Shown here one piece after another: positions 1 to 10,043 of a stretch of 53,770 nt of DNA. Within the stretch, counting starts at the first letter, position 1; each line of letters opens with the position of its first letter. Under the pieces are notes generated by a model. It did not search any database. It was not told where the DNA came from and worked only from the letters and a program-made list of their open reading frames with translations. Position numbers and translations under genes: made by a program. This DNA comes from Clostridia bacterium (GTDB lineage: Bacteria > Bacillota > Clostridia > TANB77 > CAG-508), in contig JAAWOE010000008.1 of NCBI GenBank assembly GCA_022799315.1, positions 1 through 53,770 of the forward strand, given 5' to 3'.

Positions 1-37
1 TTTCTATTCATAATTTGGAAGGAGGAATATTTATAGA

Positions 38-1867
<1,830 letters not shown>

Positions 1868-1894
1868 AAAATAAAATGTTGGAGGTAAAAACAA

Positions 1895-2272
1895 GTGGAA
1901 AATAAAGAAATAAAAGAAATTAAATATGGAATTGAATATACAAAACAAGGAGACTACTATATGCCAAATCTAGTATTAGAAAAAGAAAAAATAACACTAA
2001 ACAAATATGGTAGAGCAAGATTAAACTATCTAAAAACAAATAAAAAAGCAGAATATATGATAATGTTTACAAAAGGAACACTTAATAATCACTTAAAAGA
2101 AATACAAGAAACAGCTCAAAATAGATTAGATTTTATGATAAATGAGTTAGTAAAAAAAGAAAATATTACAGAAGAATTAAAAGAAAAAAATCAATTAGCT
2201 TGGGTGTCAGCAATGAATTCTATTAAGAATATTGCAGAAGAAATTATATATAGTGAACTAATTTATGTATAA
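1895..2272 (+). CDS. Hypothetical protein of the mobilizable element
   Basis: 125 residues from a GTG start preceded by TTGGAGGT. It is highly charged (Lys/Glu rich), predicted mostly helical in the second half, with no membrane segment or signal peptide. It lies 27 bases after the recombinase stop and reads in the same direction, so it is probably co-transcribed. I do not recognise the family. An accessory role in excision or transfer is possible from position alone. Confidence 0.7.
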   Translation: MENKEIKEIKYGIEYTKQGDYYMPNLVLEKEKITLNKYGRARLNYLKTNKKAEYMIMFTKGTLNNHLKEIQETAQNRLDFMINELVKKENITEELKEKNQLAWVSAMNSIKNIAEEIIYSELIYV

Positions 2273-2333
2273 AAATTTATCATAATTTATAACTGATTTT
2301 CAGTAAATTAAGAATAATCAACAAATATGAAAT

Positions 2334-2395
2334 GTGAGTACAACCTAAAAATATTGATTTAGCAAGCAACGTATTTGTACTCACGCCACAAATAC
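2334..2395 (+). other. Candidate origin of transfer (oriT)
   Basis: A perfect 10-bp inverted repeat (GTGAGTACAA at 2334-2343, TTGTACTCAC at 2375-2384) overlaps a second perfect 8-bp one (GTATTTGT at 2371-2378, ACAAATAC at 2388-2395) with ACTCACGCC between its arms. A GGGACAAGTCCC palindrome follows at 2407-2418. The site lies directly upstream of the mobC-relaxase pair, where oriT usually sits. The nic site is not identified. Confidence 0.5.
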
Positions 2396-2453
2396 CAATA
2401 TTGAATGGGACAAGTCCCAAACCCTAATAAAAAAACAGAAAGTGAGATGAAAA

Positions 2454-2807
2454 ATTATAAGAAACAGAAATATAAAAATAAACATTTTCTTAAACGAAGA
2501 AGAAAATAGAATATTAAATGAGAAAGTAAAAAAGTCTGGATTAAATAAATCAGAGTTCTTTAGAAAAATAATTTTAGACTATCAGTTAAAAGAAAAGCCA
2601 GATGAAAAGTTTTACGAGATACTTGCACAACTTCGTGGTATGGCAACAAACTTAAATCAAATGTCAAGAATATATAATCAGTATAAAGGCTATGTAAATG
2701 AAAATAAATATGCTACCTTATATAATCAAATACAAAATTTTATATTAGCATTAGAAGAAGTTTATCTTATACCAACAAAAAATAAAAGTGTTAGTGGGTG
2801 GCAATAG
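2454..2807 (+). CDS. mobC: MobC-like mobilization accessory protein
   Basis: The frame reads IKINIFLNEEENRILNEKV, then SGLNKSEFFRKIIL, then LAQLRGMATNLNQMSRI. This is the ribbon-helix-helix start and C-terminal block of MobC relaxosome proteins, about 118 residues, normal for the family. The start is odd: the frame opens after a TGA at 2448 and offers only ATT (2454) or ATA. An ATG at 2447 lies in another frame and would need one base skipped near 2459. It ends 3 bases before the relaxase start, so the two are translationally coupled. MobC binds oriT and helps the relaxase melt and nick it. Confidence 0.75.
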   Translation: MIRNRNIKINIFLNEEENRILNEKVKKSGLNKSEFFRKIILDYQLKEKPDEKFYEILAQLRGMATNLNQMSRIYNQYKGYVNENKYATLYNQIQNFILALEEVYLIPTKNKSVSGWQ

Positions 2808-2810
2808 ATT

Positions 2811-4100
2811 ATGGCAGTAACAAAAATATGGAAAGTAAAAGACAGATTAGATGTTACAATAAATTATGCAGTAAATGGAGAAAAGACAGAAGAAAAGTTA
2901 TATGTATCAGGTATAAATTGTATGCCTGATACAGCATATCAAGAAATGATAAATATAAAAAAGCAATTTTTCAAAACAGATGGCATACAATGCTTTCATG
3001 CAGTGCAATCTTTTGTAAAAGGAGAAATAACACCAGAACAAGCCCATGAAATTGGAATGAAACTAGCTGAAGAATTATGGGGAGATAAATTTCAAGTAAT
3101 AGTTACAACACATTTGAACACAGATAATTTGCATAATCACTTCATACTAAACTCTGTTTCTTTTTTAGATGGCAAGAAATTTTGTAACACTAAAAAAGAT
3201 TATGCAATAATGAGAAAAACATCAGATAGACTTTGTGAAGAATATGGATTAAGTGTATTATCTCAAGAAGAAAAATATAATAAATATGCTACAAGCAGTT
3301 TATATAAGGAACTGATGAAAGATTCTATTGACTATGCAATAGAAAATGCCAAAGATTATAACGAGTTTATAAAAATACTACAAGATTTAGATTATATAGT
3401 TACAGACAAGAACTACACTTTATCTATAAGGCGTAATCCATACAAAAGAAATACGAGAATTGAAAGACAGTTTGGAAATAAATACTCAAAAGAAAATATA
3501 TACAAGAGAATACTAGAAACACAGACACTATTCCCCTACTCATCTAATTCTATGATTCTAATTACTAGAACTTATGAAAATTATAATAAACAAAAAGAAA
3601 AGCATTACCAAAATAAAGGCTCTATTGCCTATCTTATATATCAATATGAGAAATTATTCGGTATCAATACAGAAAGCACCTTAAAATCGAATATGACAAG
3701 AATAACACCTGAACTAATAGCAGAAATCAAGAAAATGGACGAGTATTCTAATCAAGCAAGATTTTTGGCAAAAAATGATATAAAAACAGAGCAAGAATTA
3801 TTAGATTTTGAAAAATCTGCTTATGAAAGAGTAAATCCATTAAAGAGCCAACGCGAAAATCTTTGGAAAAAGCATAAAAGAGCAAAAACAGATGAAGAAA
3901 AGCAAGTAATGGAAAATGAAATTATAGAAATTTCAAAACGAATTACTCCTATTACAGAAGAAATTAAGCATTGCAATAATATAAAGCAAAGGATGGAGAA
4001 AATTAAGCAATATCAATTACACGAGCAAATAGAACAGGAAAAAGAACAATTTGAGAAAGAACAAGAAAAGAATAAAAAAGATAAAAACAAAGCAAGGTAG
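2811..4100 (+). CDS. MobA/VirD2-type relaxase
   Basis: 429 residues. The N-terminal half is a MobA/MobL-type relaxase (MOBP class): a histidine-containing CFHAVQSF segment, the helix with EITPEQAHEIG, and the metal-binding three-histidine motif in THLNTDNLHNHF (about residues 101-112). The C-terminal 150 residues are a Lys/Glu-rich coiled coil. The protein nicks oriT and pilots the strand through a conjugation channel supplied in trans; no type IV secretion genes are in the window, so the element is mobilizable rather than self-conjugative as far as can be seen. The reading frame is intact. Confidence 0.9.
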   Translation: MAVTKIWKVKDRLDVTINYAVNGEKTEEKLYVSGINCMPDTAYQEMINIKKQFFKTDGIQCFHAVQSFVKGEITPEQAHEIGMKLAEELWGDKFQVIVTTHLNTDNLHNHFILNSVSFLDGKKFCNTKKDYAIMRKTSDRLCEEYGLSVLSQEEKYNKYATSSLYKELMKDSIDYAIENAKDYNEFIKILQDLDYIVTDKNYTLSIRRNPYKRNTRIERQFGNKYSKENIYKRILETQTLFPYSSNSMILITRTYENYNKQKEKHYQNKGSIAYLIYQYEKLFGINTESTLKSNMTRITPELIAEIKKMDEYSNQARFLAKNDIKTEQELLDFEKSAYERVNPLKSQRENLWKKHKRAKTDEEKQVMENEIIEISKRITPITEEIKHCNNIKQRMEKIKQYQLHEQIEQEKEQFEKEQEKNKKDKNKAR

Positions 4101-4121
4101 ATTATTCTATCTTGTTTTGTT
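4087..4121 (+). terminator. Possible terminator at the relaxase stop codon
   Basis: A 15-bp stem (ACAAAGCAAGGTAGA with TCTATCTTGTTTTGT, two G-U pairs) includes the relaxase stop codon. The T run after it is weak. Confidence 0.45.
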
Positions 4122-4202
4122 ATATAAACTATTTGACTACCTAGCTATTGTAAAAAGCAATGCTTTATATTATAATTGAATTGAATTTTCATGTTAGGAG
4201 AA

Positions 4203-4685
4203 ATGATAATGGAGCCAAAAGTGATATTTGAAATTCCTGTTTATTCTATGAGTGAAGAAAAATATTATAAAAAATGGGAAACTTCCAATGAATCTAGTAT
4301 AAAACACTTTTTAGAACTTAATGATGAAATAGGAGATTATGAAAGATGGTTAAAAAGATTTAATTTGCCACAATCTATTTGGAAGTACAATCAAATTGTA
4401 GGCTATATACAAATTATTATAAAAGGAAAAGATATAATTTTTGACTTATGGCTATGCAAAGATAAAAGATACTTTTATAATACAACTAAAAAGCATTTCA
4501 TTGAACCTATGCCTGCAAATGGACTGCATTTTTTTACTAATACTATGACAGATAGAGAGATAAAAATTGAGATTGAAAGATTTTTGAAAATAATTGAAAA
4601 AGATTTTATAAAGAAAAATATGTATTTAGATAAAACGATTTATAACAATTTAGTAAATAACATAAATATAAAAAATATGTTATAA
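4203..4685 (+). CDS. Hypothetical protein
   Basis: About 160 residues; TAGGAG at 4195-4200 fits the ATG at 4209 (or 4203). It begins EPKVIFEIPVYSM and carries a central hydrophobic beta-rich stretch IVGYIQIIIKGKDIIFDLWL, with no signal peptide. The shape resembles small cytosolic accessory proteins of mobile elements, but I do not recognise a family. It stands first in the cargo region after the relaxase. Confidence 0.65.
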   Translation: MIMEPKVIFEIPVYSMSEEKYYKKWETSNESSIKHFLELNDEIGDYERWLKRFNLPQSIWKYNQIVGYIQIIIKGKDIIFDLWLCKDKRYFYNTTKKHFIEPMPANGLHFFTNTMTDREIKIEIERFLKIIEKDFIKKNMYLDKTIYNNLVNNINIKNML

Positions 4686-4743
4686 TGATGAAGACAAATA
4701 GTAAGTTATCGCTGAGATTAAAAATAAAAAGGAGTATTAAAAT

Positions 4744-5196
4744 ATGGTACATTTAGTATATTGTGATGATAAGTCAAAAGAGTTAAATAAGATTTTAGAT
4801 GGAAGTAAAACAATGATTATACGAGGTGCAGCAGGAAGAAAAATACCACATAGCAGAGTATTCAAAGATGAAATACTTTATTTTATGGAAAAAGGAACAA
4901 AAAAGATAACAGCAAAGGCAATTGTAACAGATGTTCAAAACTATGTAAAATTAAGTGATGAAGAAATAACAAAAACTATTGAAGATAATAACAATAAACT
5001 ACAGCTAACTGATAAGCAAAAAGAAAGATGGCATAAAAAATGCTTGTGTTTAGTTGAATTTAAAAATGTAGAAGAAATTACAGCATTAGACTTTGACCAT
5101 CAAGGAAATATGGACGATTGGTTAATTATAGAAAAAATAGAAGATGTAGTTGTAGGAACGAGTATTCCATATAATTATGAAAAATCAAGATTTTAA
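4744..5196 (+). CDS. ASCH/PUA-like domain protein
   Basis: 150 residues from ATG 4744 with AAAGGAG upstream. The start LNKILDGSKTMIIRGAAGRKIPHSRV resembles the ASCH/PUA-like fold (a turn after the first helix, then basic residues), and the centre has GTKKITAKAIVTDVQNY. Such domains bind RNA or modified nucleic acid. It lies 12 bases before the DUF5131 gene, and the two probably form one unit. Assignment rests on pattern only. Confidence 0.55.
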   Translation: MVHLVYCDDKSKELNKILDGSKTMIIRGAAGRKIPHSRVFKDEILYFMEKGTKKITAKAIVTDVQNYVKLSDEEITKTIEDNNNKLQLTDKQKERWHKKCLCLVEFKNVEEITALDFDHQGNMDDWLIIEKIEDVVVGTSIPYNYEKSRF

Positions 5197-5208
5197 GGTG
5201 GTATAAAT

Positions 5209-5925
5209 ATGTCAATGTGGAATGCTTGGCGAGGTTGTAAAAAATGTAGTGATGGTTGTTTACATTGCTATATTCATAAAGGAGATTTCAAAAGAAATGT
5301 TGATACAAACGAAATAGTAAAAACAAAAGACTTTGAAAAACCAATAGAAAAATTAAAAAATGACAATTATAAAATGAAATCTGGAATTGTTTATTTATGT
5401 TTTTCTACGGATTTTCTTATTGAAGAAGCAGATAAGTGGAGAAATGAATGTTGGAAAATGATTAAAGAAAGACAGGACTGTACTTTTTTGTTTCTAACAA
5501 AAAGAATTGATAGATTTATGAAATGTACTCCAGATGACTGGGAAAATGGATACGACAATGTAGTTGTATGTTGTACTATTGAAAATCAAAAAAATGCAGA
5601 TTATAAATTATCAATTTTTAAAGATTTACCAATAAAACATAAATGTATTACAGCACAGCCATTATTAGAGAAAATAGACATTGAAAAATATCTTGATAAT
5701 ATTGAGTTAGTAGTTGTTGGTGGAGAATCTGACATAAATGCTAGGGTATTTAATTATGACTGGGCATTAGATATTAGAGAACAATGTATAAGAAAAAATG
5801 TTAGTTTTGAGTTTAGGCAATGTGGCACTTATACAATAAAAGATGGAAAACAATATAAAATACAGACAAAAGATTTGTGTAAACAGGCAAAATTAGCCAA
5901 TATTGATTATAAAAGTAATCGCTAA
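5209..5925 (+). CDS. DUF5131 (phage Gp37/Gp68-like) protein
   Basis: 238 residues. The N terminus WNAWRGCKKCSDGCLHCY has the cysteine cluster typical of this family (GCxxxSxGCxxCY), suggesting a radical-SAM-like iron-sulfur site. Further blocks are FLFLTKRIDRF, TAQPLLEKIDIEKYL and VVVGGESDINARVFNYDWALDIREQC. Family members are common in phages and mobile elements; the biochemical role is not established. It follows the ASCH-like gene closely with its own GGTGG site and ends with the CTAAATTACAA motif described in the findings. Confidence 0.8.
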   Translation: MSMWNAWRGCKKCSDGCLHCYIHKGDFKRNVDTNEIVKTKDFEKPIEKLKNDNYKMKSGIVYLCFSTDFLIEEADKWRNECWKMIKERQDCTFLFLTKRIDRFMKCTPDDWENGYDNVVVCCTIENQKNADYKLSIFKDLPIKHKCITAQPLLEKIDIEKYLDNIELVVVGGESDINARVFNYDWALDIREQCIRKNVSFEFRQCGTYTIKDGKQYKIQTKDLCKQAKLANIDYKSNR

Positions 5926-5978
5926 ATTACAATAAGTAGAGTAGATAATAAGTTAAATTATCTGCTCATTTTTTATAA

Positions 5979-6000
5979 ATATGACAGACAGATGTCATAT
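5979..6000. promoter_or_regulatory. Palindromic operator upstream of the WYL regulator gene
   Basis: ATATGACA, six bases, TGTCATAT: a perfect palindrome just ahead of the TATAAT-like -10 (TATAAT at about 6010) and the regulator start at 6032. A matching copy lies at 6925-6946, so it is likely the regulator's own binding site. Confidence 0.65.
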
Positions 6001-6031
6001 TTATATGCTATAATATTGACAGGAGGAAAAT

Positions 6032-6925
6032 ATGCAGGTAAATAATAGATTATTTGAAATAGTATATATACTAATGCAAAAGAAAAAAACTACAGCTAAA
6101 GAATTAGCTGATAGGTTTGAGGTATCTACAAGAACAATATATAGAGATATAGAAACATTAAGTGGAGCAAACATACCAATTTATGCAAGTAAAGGAAAAG
6201 ATGGAGGAATAGGACTTTTAGATGAATATGTATTAAATAAAACAATACTTTCTGAAGAAGAACAAAATCAGATTTTGTTTGCCTTGCAAGGAATGAAAAA
6301 AGTAAAAGGACAAGATGAAAAAGATATTTTGGAGAAGTTAAGTATATTATTTAATAAAAAGATAAATGATTGGATTAAAATTGATTTTTCTAATTGGGGT
6401 AATATACAAGAAGAACGATTTGATATTATCAAATCTGCAATTTTAAATAAGCAGCTAGTACAATTTATTTATTATAATTCTAATGGAGAAGAAAATAATA
6501 GAATTGTAGAGCCATTACAAATATGGTTTAAAGATAAATCATGGTATTTAATAAGTTATTGCAAATTAAAAGAAGATTATAGAATATTTAAAATTGCTAG
6601 AATAAAAGAAATTAAAATATTAGAAGAACATTTTGAAAGAGAACTACCAAAAGAAGAAGAGAAAGAAAAACATAATTTTAAAATGATAGAACTTGAACTA
6701 GAAATAAATAAAGCTATGACTTATAGAGTATATGATGAATTTGAAAGTAAAGAAATAACTAAAAAAGAAGATGGGAACTTTATTATAAAAGTGAAATATC
6801 CAGAGAATGAATGGATATATGGCTACATTTTATCTTTTGGAGAATATGCAAAAATTTTAAATCCTGCTTATGTAAAAAACATAATAAAAGATAAATTACA
6901 AAAAACTTTAAAAAATTATTTATAA
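6032..6925 (+). CDS. WYL-domain HTH transcriptional regulator (YafY-type)
   Basis: 297 residues. The N-terminal DeoR-like winged helix contains TAKELADRFEVSTRTIYRDIETLS and GGIGLLDEYVLNKT. The WYL domain lies near residues 140-230 (PLQIWFKDKSWYLISYC, then YRIFKIARIKEIKIL), followed by a WCX-like C-terminal extension. WYL proteins sense nucleic acids or small ligands and often repress stress or defence genes. A palindrome sits before this gene and a second copy before the following GyrI operon, which points to autoregulation and control of the operon. Confidence 0.85.
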   Translation: MQVNNRLFEIVYILMQKKKTTAKELADRFEVSTRTIYRDIETLSGANIPIYASKGKDGGIGLLDEYVLNKTILSEEEQNQILFALQGMKKVKGQDEKDILEKLSILFNKKINDWIKIDFSNWGNIQEERFDIIKSAILNKQLVQFIYYNSNGEENNRIVEPLQIWFKDKSWYLISYCKLKEDYRIFKIARIKEIKILEEHFERELPKEEEKEKHNFKMIELELEINKAMTYRVYDEFESKEITKKEDGNFIIKVKYPENEWIYGYILSFGEYAKILNPAYVKNIIKDKLQKTLKNYL

Positions 6926-6946
6926 TATGACATACTGTTGTCAAAT
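6925..6946. promoter_or_regulatory. Second WYL-regulator operator, before the GyrI operon
   Basis: ATATGACA, six bases, TGTCAAAT: the same half-sites and spacing as the site at 5979-6000, with one mismatch. It overlaps the regulator stop codon and lies about 40 bases before the GyrI start at 6985. Confidence 0.6.
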
Positions 6947-6984
6947 TATATATTATATACTTCTGTTTAGGAGGTAGATATATT

Positions 6985-7449
6985 ATGAAATATGAAATTG
7001 TAGAATTAGAAGAAAAGGTTGTTACAGGAATTAAAATTAAAACAACTAATCAAGATGGAAAGGCTATACAAGATATAGGAATGACTTGGCAAAAATTATT
7101 TGCAAATGGAATTTATGAGAAGATTCCAAATAAGGTAAATGGTAAAACAATAGGATTATATACAGAATATGAGGGTGATTATACAAAAACTTATACATTT
7201 ATTGCAGGAGCAGAAGTAAGTCAAGAAGTACAAATAGGTGAAGAAATAGAAAGTATTATTATTCCAAAAGGAAAATATGCTAAGTTTGTTATAAGAGGAG
7301 ATGTGCAAAATTCAGTAGGACAGGCTTGGCAAGAAATATGGAACATGGATTTAAAAAGGAAATACACTTGCGATTTTGAAGAATATCAAAACAACTCTGA
7401 AGATATGCAGAAACAAGAAATTCATATTTATATTGCACTAGATAAGTAG
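6985..7449 (+). CDS. GyrI-like effector-binding domain protein
   Basis: 154 residues with a TAGGAGGT site. It opens MKYEIVELEEKVVTGIKIKT, has IGMTWQKLFANGIYEKIPNK in the middle and ends EYQNNSEDMQKQEIHIYIALDK. This is the pattern of stand-alone GyrI/SbmC (AraC E bind) proteins, which bind small hydrophobic ligands or hydrolyse adducts. It is the first gene of the operon behind the second WYL operator and is followed 15 bases later by another GyrI-like protein. Confidence 0.8.
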   Translation: MKYEIVELEEKVVTGIKIKTTNQDGKAIQDIGMTWQKLFANGIYEKIPNKVNGKTIGLYTEYEGDYTKTYTFIAGAEVSQEVQIGEEIESIIIPKGKYAKFVIRGDVQNSVGQAWQEIWNMDLKRKYTCDFEEYQNNSEDMQKQEIHIYIALDK

Positions 7450-7464
7450 AAAGGAAAAGATAAA

Positions 7465-8103
7465 ATGGCTTTTGATTATAAAAAAGAATATAAGGACTTT
7501 TATATGCCAAAGAATAAACCAAGCATTGTAAAAATTCCTAAAATGAATTATATTGCAGTTAGAGGAAAAGGAAATCCTAATGATGAAAAAGGGGAGTATA
7601 AACAAACAATAGGACTTTTATATGCGATTGCTTTTACTATAAAAATGAGTTATAAAGGTACACATAAAATAGATGGTTATTTTGAATATGTAGTTCCACC
7701 ATTAGAAGGATTTTGGTGGCAAGATGGAATGAAGGATAGTATTGACTATAACAATAAAGACAAAATGAATTTTATATCTATTATTAGATTACCAGACTTC
7801 GTAACAAAGAAAGATTTTGATTGGGCTGTTCAAGAAGCAACAAACAAGAAAAAACTAGATTTTTCAAAAGTGGAATTTTTAACTTATGATGAAGGAATTT
7901 GTGTTCAATGTATGCACATGGGCTCTTATGATAATGAGCCTAAAACAATCAATTTAATGCACGAATATATGATAGAAAATGGATATGAACTAAATATTAC
8001 AAACAACAGATTTCATCACGAAATTTATTTAAGTGATCCAAGAAGATGTGATGTAAATAAATTAAAAACAGTTATAAGACATCCAATAAGAAAAAAGGAA
8101 TAA
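7465..8103 (+). CDS. GyrI-like small-molecule-binding protein
   Basis: 212 residues: MAFDYKKEYKDFYMPKNKP, then MNYIAVRGKGNPN, LEGFWWQDGM, and the C-terminal HHEIYLSDPRR motif. These are characteristic of the long GyrI-like proteins linked to multidrug or adduct handling. It overlaps neither neighbour but sits 15 bases after the previous gene and 2 bases before the next, so the three are one operon with the WYL regulator upstream. Confidence 0.85.
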   Translation: MAFDYKKEYKDFYMPKNKPSIVKIPKMNYIAVRGKGNPNDEKGEYKQTIGLLYAIAFTIKMSYKGTHKIDGYFEYVVPPLEGFWWQDGMKDSIDYNNKDKMNFISIIRLPDFVTKKDFDWAVQEATNKKKLDFSKVEFLTYDEGICVQCMHMGSYDNEPKTINLMHEYMIENGYELNITNNRFHHEIYLSDPRRCDVNKLKTVIRHPIRKKE

Positions 8104-8105
8104 TT

Positions 8106-8990
8106 ATGGAATTTATAGAAACAAAGACAATACTTCAAAGAGCGACACATGGAGAAGAATGGTTTGGAATTGATTATAATATGAATCTATACAAAGGTTG
8201 CTGTCATAAATGTATTTATTGTGATAGTAGAAGTAATTGTTATCAAGTAGAGGATTTTGACAGAGTAAGAGCAAAGAAAGATGAAATAGAAAAATTAAAT
8301 CGAGAATTAAAGTCAAAAAGGAAAAAAGGTGTAATCGGAATAGGTGCAATGTCAGATACTTATAATCCTTTTGAAAAACAATATGAAATAACAAGACAAG
8401 CATTAAAACTAATTTCGTGCTATAATTTTGGAGTATCAATAGAAACAAAAAGTAATTTGATAGTTAGAGATATAGACATATTCAAGGAAATAAACAAAAA
8501 AGCAGATGTAATACTTAAATTTACAATTACATCAGCAGATGATAATTTATCACAAAAAGTAGAACCAGGAGTATGTGTTTCTTCAGAAAGGCTAAAAGCA
8601 ATGAAACAATTATCAAAAGAGGGATTATTTGTTGGAACATTATTAACTCCAATTATTCCATTTATAACAGATTCAGAGAAAAATATTAGAAATGTAATAA
8701 GATTATCTTATGAAAATGGAGCAAAATTTATATTCTCTATGGGAGGAGTTACATTAAGAGAAAATCAAAGAGAATTCTTTTATGAGCAATTAGATAAGAC
8801 TTTTCCTAATTTAAAAGAAAAGTATATTAAGACTTATGGAAATAACTATTTTTGTTATCCATTGAATAAAGACTTAAACAAAATATTTAAAGAAGAATGT
8901 GAAAAGTATGGACTACTTTATAAAATGAGTGATATAGTAAAAGCATATAAAAAAGAAATTAAACAAGGAGAGCAATTAACCTTTATATAG
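8106..8990 (+). CDS. Radical SAM protein, spore-photoproduct-lyase-related
   Basis: 294 residues. The radical SAM cluster motif CxxxCxxC is visible in GCCHKCIYCDSRS (about residues 33-41), with MSDTYNPFEKQYEITRQAL, SIETKSNLIVRDID and LLTPIIPFITDSEKNI as in SPL/Rv2578c-like proteins. The cluster would cleave S-adenosylmethionine to start radical chemistry, possibly nucleic-acid repair; the substrate is unknown. Tightly coupled to the GyrI gene (2-base gap), it probably belongs to the WYL regulon. Confidence 0.85.
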   Translation: MEFIETKTILQRATHGEEWFGIDYNMNLYKGCCHKCIYCDSRSNCYQVEDFDRVRAKKDEIEKLNRELKSKRKKGVIGIGAMSDTYNPFEKQYEITRQALKLISCYNFGVSIETKSNLIVRDIDIFKEINKKADVILKFTITSADDNLSQKVEPGVCVSSERLKAMKQLSKEGLFVGTLLTPIIPFITDSEKNIRNVIRLSYENGAKFIFSMGGVTLRENQREFFYEQLDKTFPNLKEKYIKTYGNNYFCYPLNKDLNKIFKEECEKYGLLYKMSDIVKAYKKEIKQGEQLTFI

Positions 8991-9004
8991 AAAAGAGGAA
9001 TAAT

Positions 9005-9747
9005 ATGAATGAATATATAAATTTAACATTAGAAAACATAGAAAAAGAACATTTATGTTGTGCTATTGGAGATCCAAAACATCAAGTAGGAGTGGATAAT
9101 AAAAAGGAATGGATTAAAAGTAAGTTAAAAGATGGGCATGTATTTAGAAAACTAAATGCAAGAGGAAAAATATTTATTGAATATGAGCCGATAGAAACAG
9201 CTTGGATTCCCATTAGTGGTAAAAATTATGAATATATCTATTGCTTATGGGTAGCAGGAAGTTTTAAGGGAAAAGGGATCGGAAAAGAATTATTAGAATA
9301 TGCAATAAACGATTCGAAAAAAAAGGCAAAAGTGGTATATGTACTGTAGTTTCTAAAAAAAAGAAACCTTTTTTAGGAGAAAAGAAATTTTTTGAGCATT
9401 ATGGGTTTAAGGTAGTAGATGTTATTTCCGATTATGAGTTGTTGGCATTACAATTTGAAGATAGTGAAACACCCAAATTCAATGATAATGCTAGAAATAT
9501 GAAAATTGATAATAAAGATTTTACAGTTTACTATAGTCCAGAATGTCCTTATGTAGAATATGAAGTAAATGAACTAACTAAATATGCAAAAGAGAATAAC
9601 ATTAAAATTAATTTTATAAAAATAGATTCGTTAGAAAAAGCAAAAAATGTACCTTGCATATTTAATAATTGGGCAAATTTTTATAAGGGAGAATTTATTT
9701 CAAATACTATACTAAATGCTAATTCATTTAAAAAGTTAATAGACTAA
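9005..9747 (+). CDS. GNAT acetyltransferase with YoaP-like C-terminal domain, frameshifted
   Basis: Two frames join into one protein of about 247 residues. The N-terminal GNAT part has the acetyl-CoA loop VAGSFKGKGIGKELLEYA; the C-terminal part (FFEHYGFKVVDVISDYELL, then YYSPECPYVEYEVNELTKYAKENNIKINFIK in two pieces) is the YoaP-like domain with a Cys-Pro-containing thioredoxin-like look. The frames meet at the A8 run at 9317-9324: one A short, or a -1 slip on A AAA AAG, the classical dnaX-type slippery heptamer, correctly phased. Without the shift the protein ends 114 residues in. It follows the radical SAM gene by 14 bases. Confidence 0.8.
9317..9324 (+). other. A8 run with A_AAA_AAG slippery heptamer
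   Basis: In the upstream frame the codons are TCG AAA AAA AAG GCA. A -1 slip on A_AAA_AAG continues as GGC AAA AGT GGT, the correct GNAT-YoaP frame. Homopolymer loss or a sequencing error would look identical. Confidence 0.55.
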
Positions 9748-9776
9748 AAAATTACAATTTATGGAGTTGATAGTTT

Positions 9777-10022
9777 ATGAATAAAGAGATATTGTTATTA
9801 AATATAGATAAAGTTCATACTACAAAAATGGGTATAGATAGAATTAAGAAAAATCTTAAACTAGATACAAATGATGTAGTTGATTATTGCAAAAATAAAG
9901 TTTTAGATAAAAAATGTAATATATATAAACAAGGCAAGAATTGGTATTGTGAAATTGATAATATAAAGATAACTATTAACTCATACAGTTATACGATTAT
10001 TACAGCACATACTATTCACTAA
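9777..10022 (+). CDS. DUF3781 family protein
   Basis: 81 residues: LLLNIDKVHTTKMGIDRIKKN, then DVVDYCKNKV, KQGKNWYCEIDNIKITINSYSYTIITAHTIH. This matches the short DUF3781 proteins of Firmicutes, whose role is unknown. ATG 9777 follows TGGAGTTG. It sits between the GNAT-YoaP gene and the hydrolase gene and ends in the CTAAATTACAA motif. Confidence 0.8.
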   Translation: MNKEILLLNIDKVHTTKMGIDRIKKNLKLDTNDVVDYCKNKVLDKKCNIYKQGKNWYCEIDNIKITINSYSYTIITAHTIH

Positions 10023-10043
10023 ATTACAATCTAGAGGTGTAAG

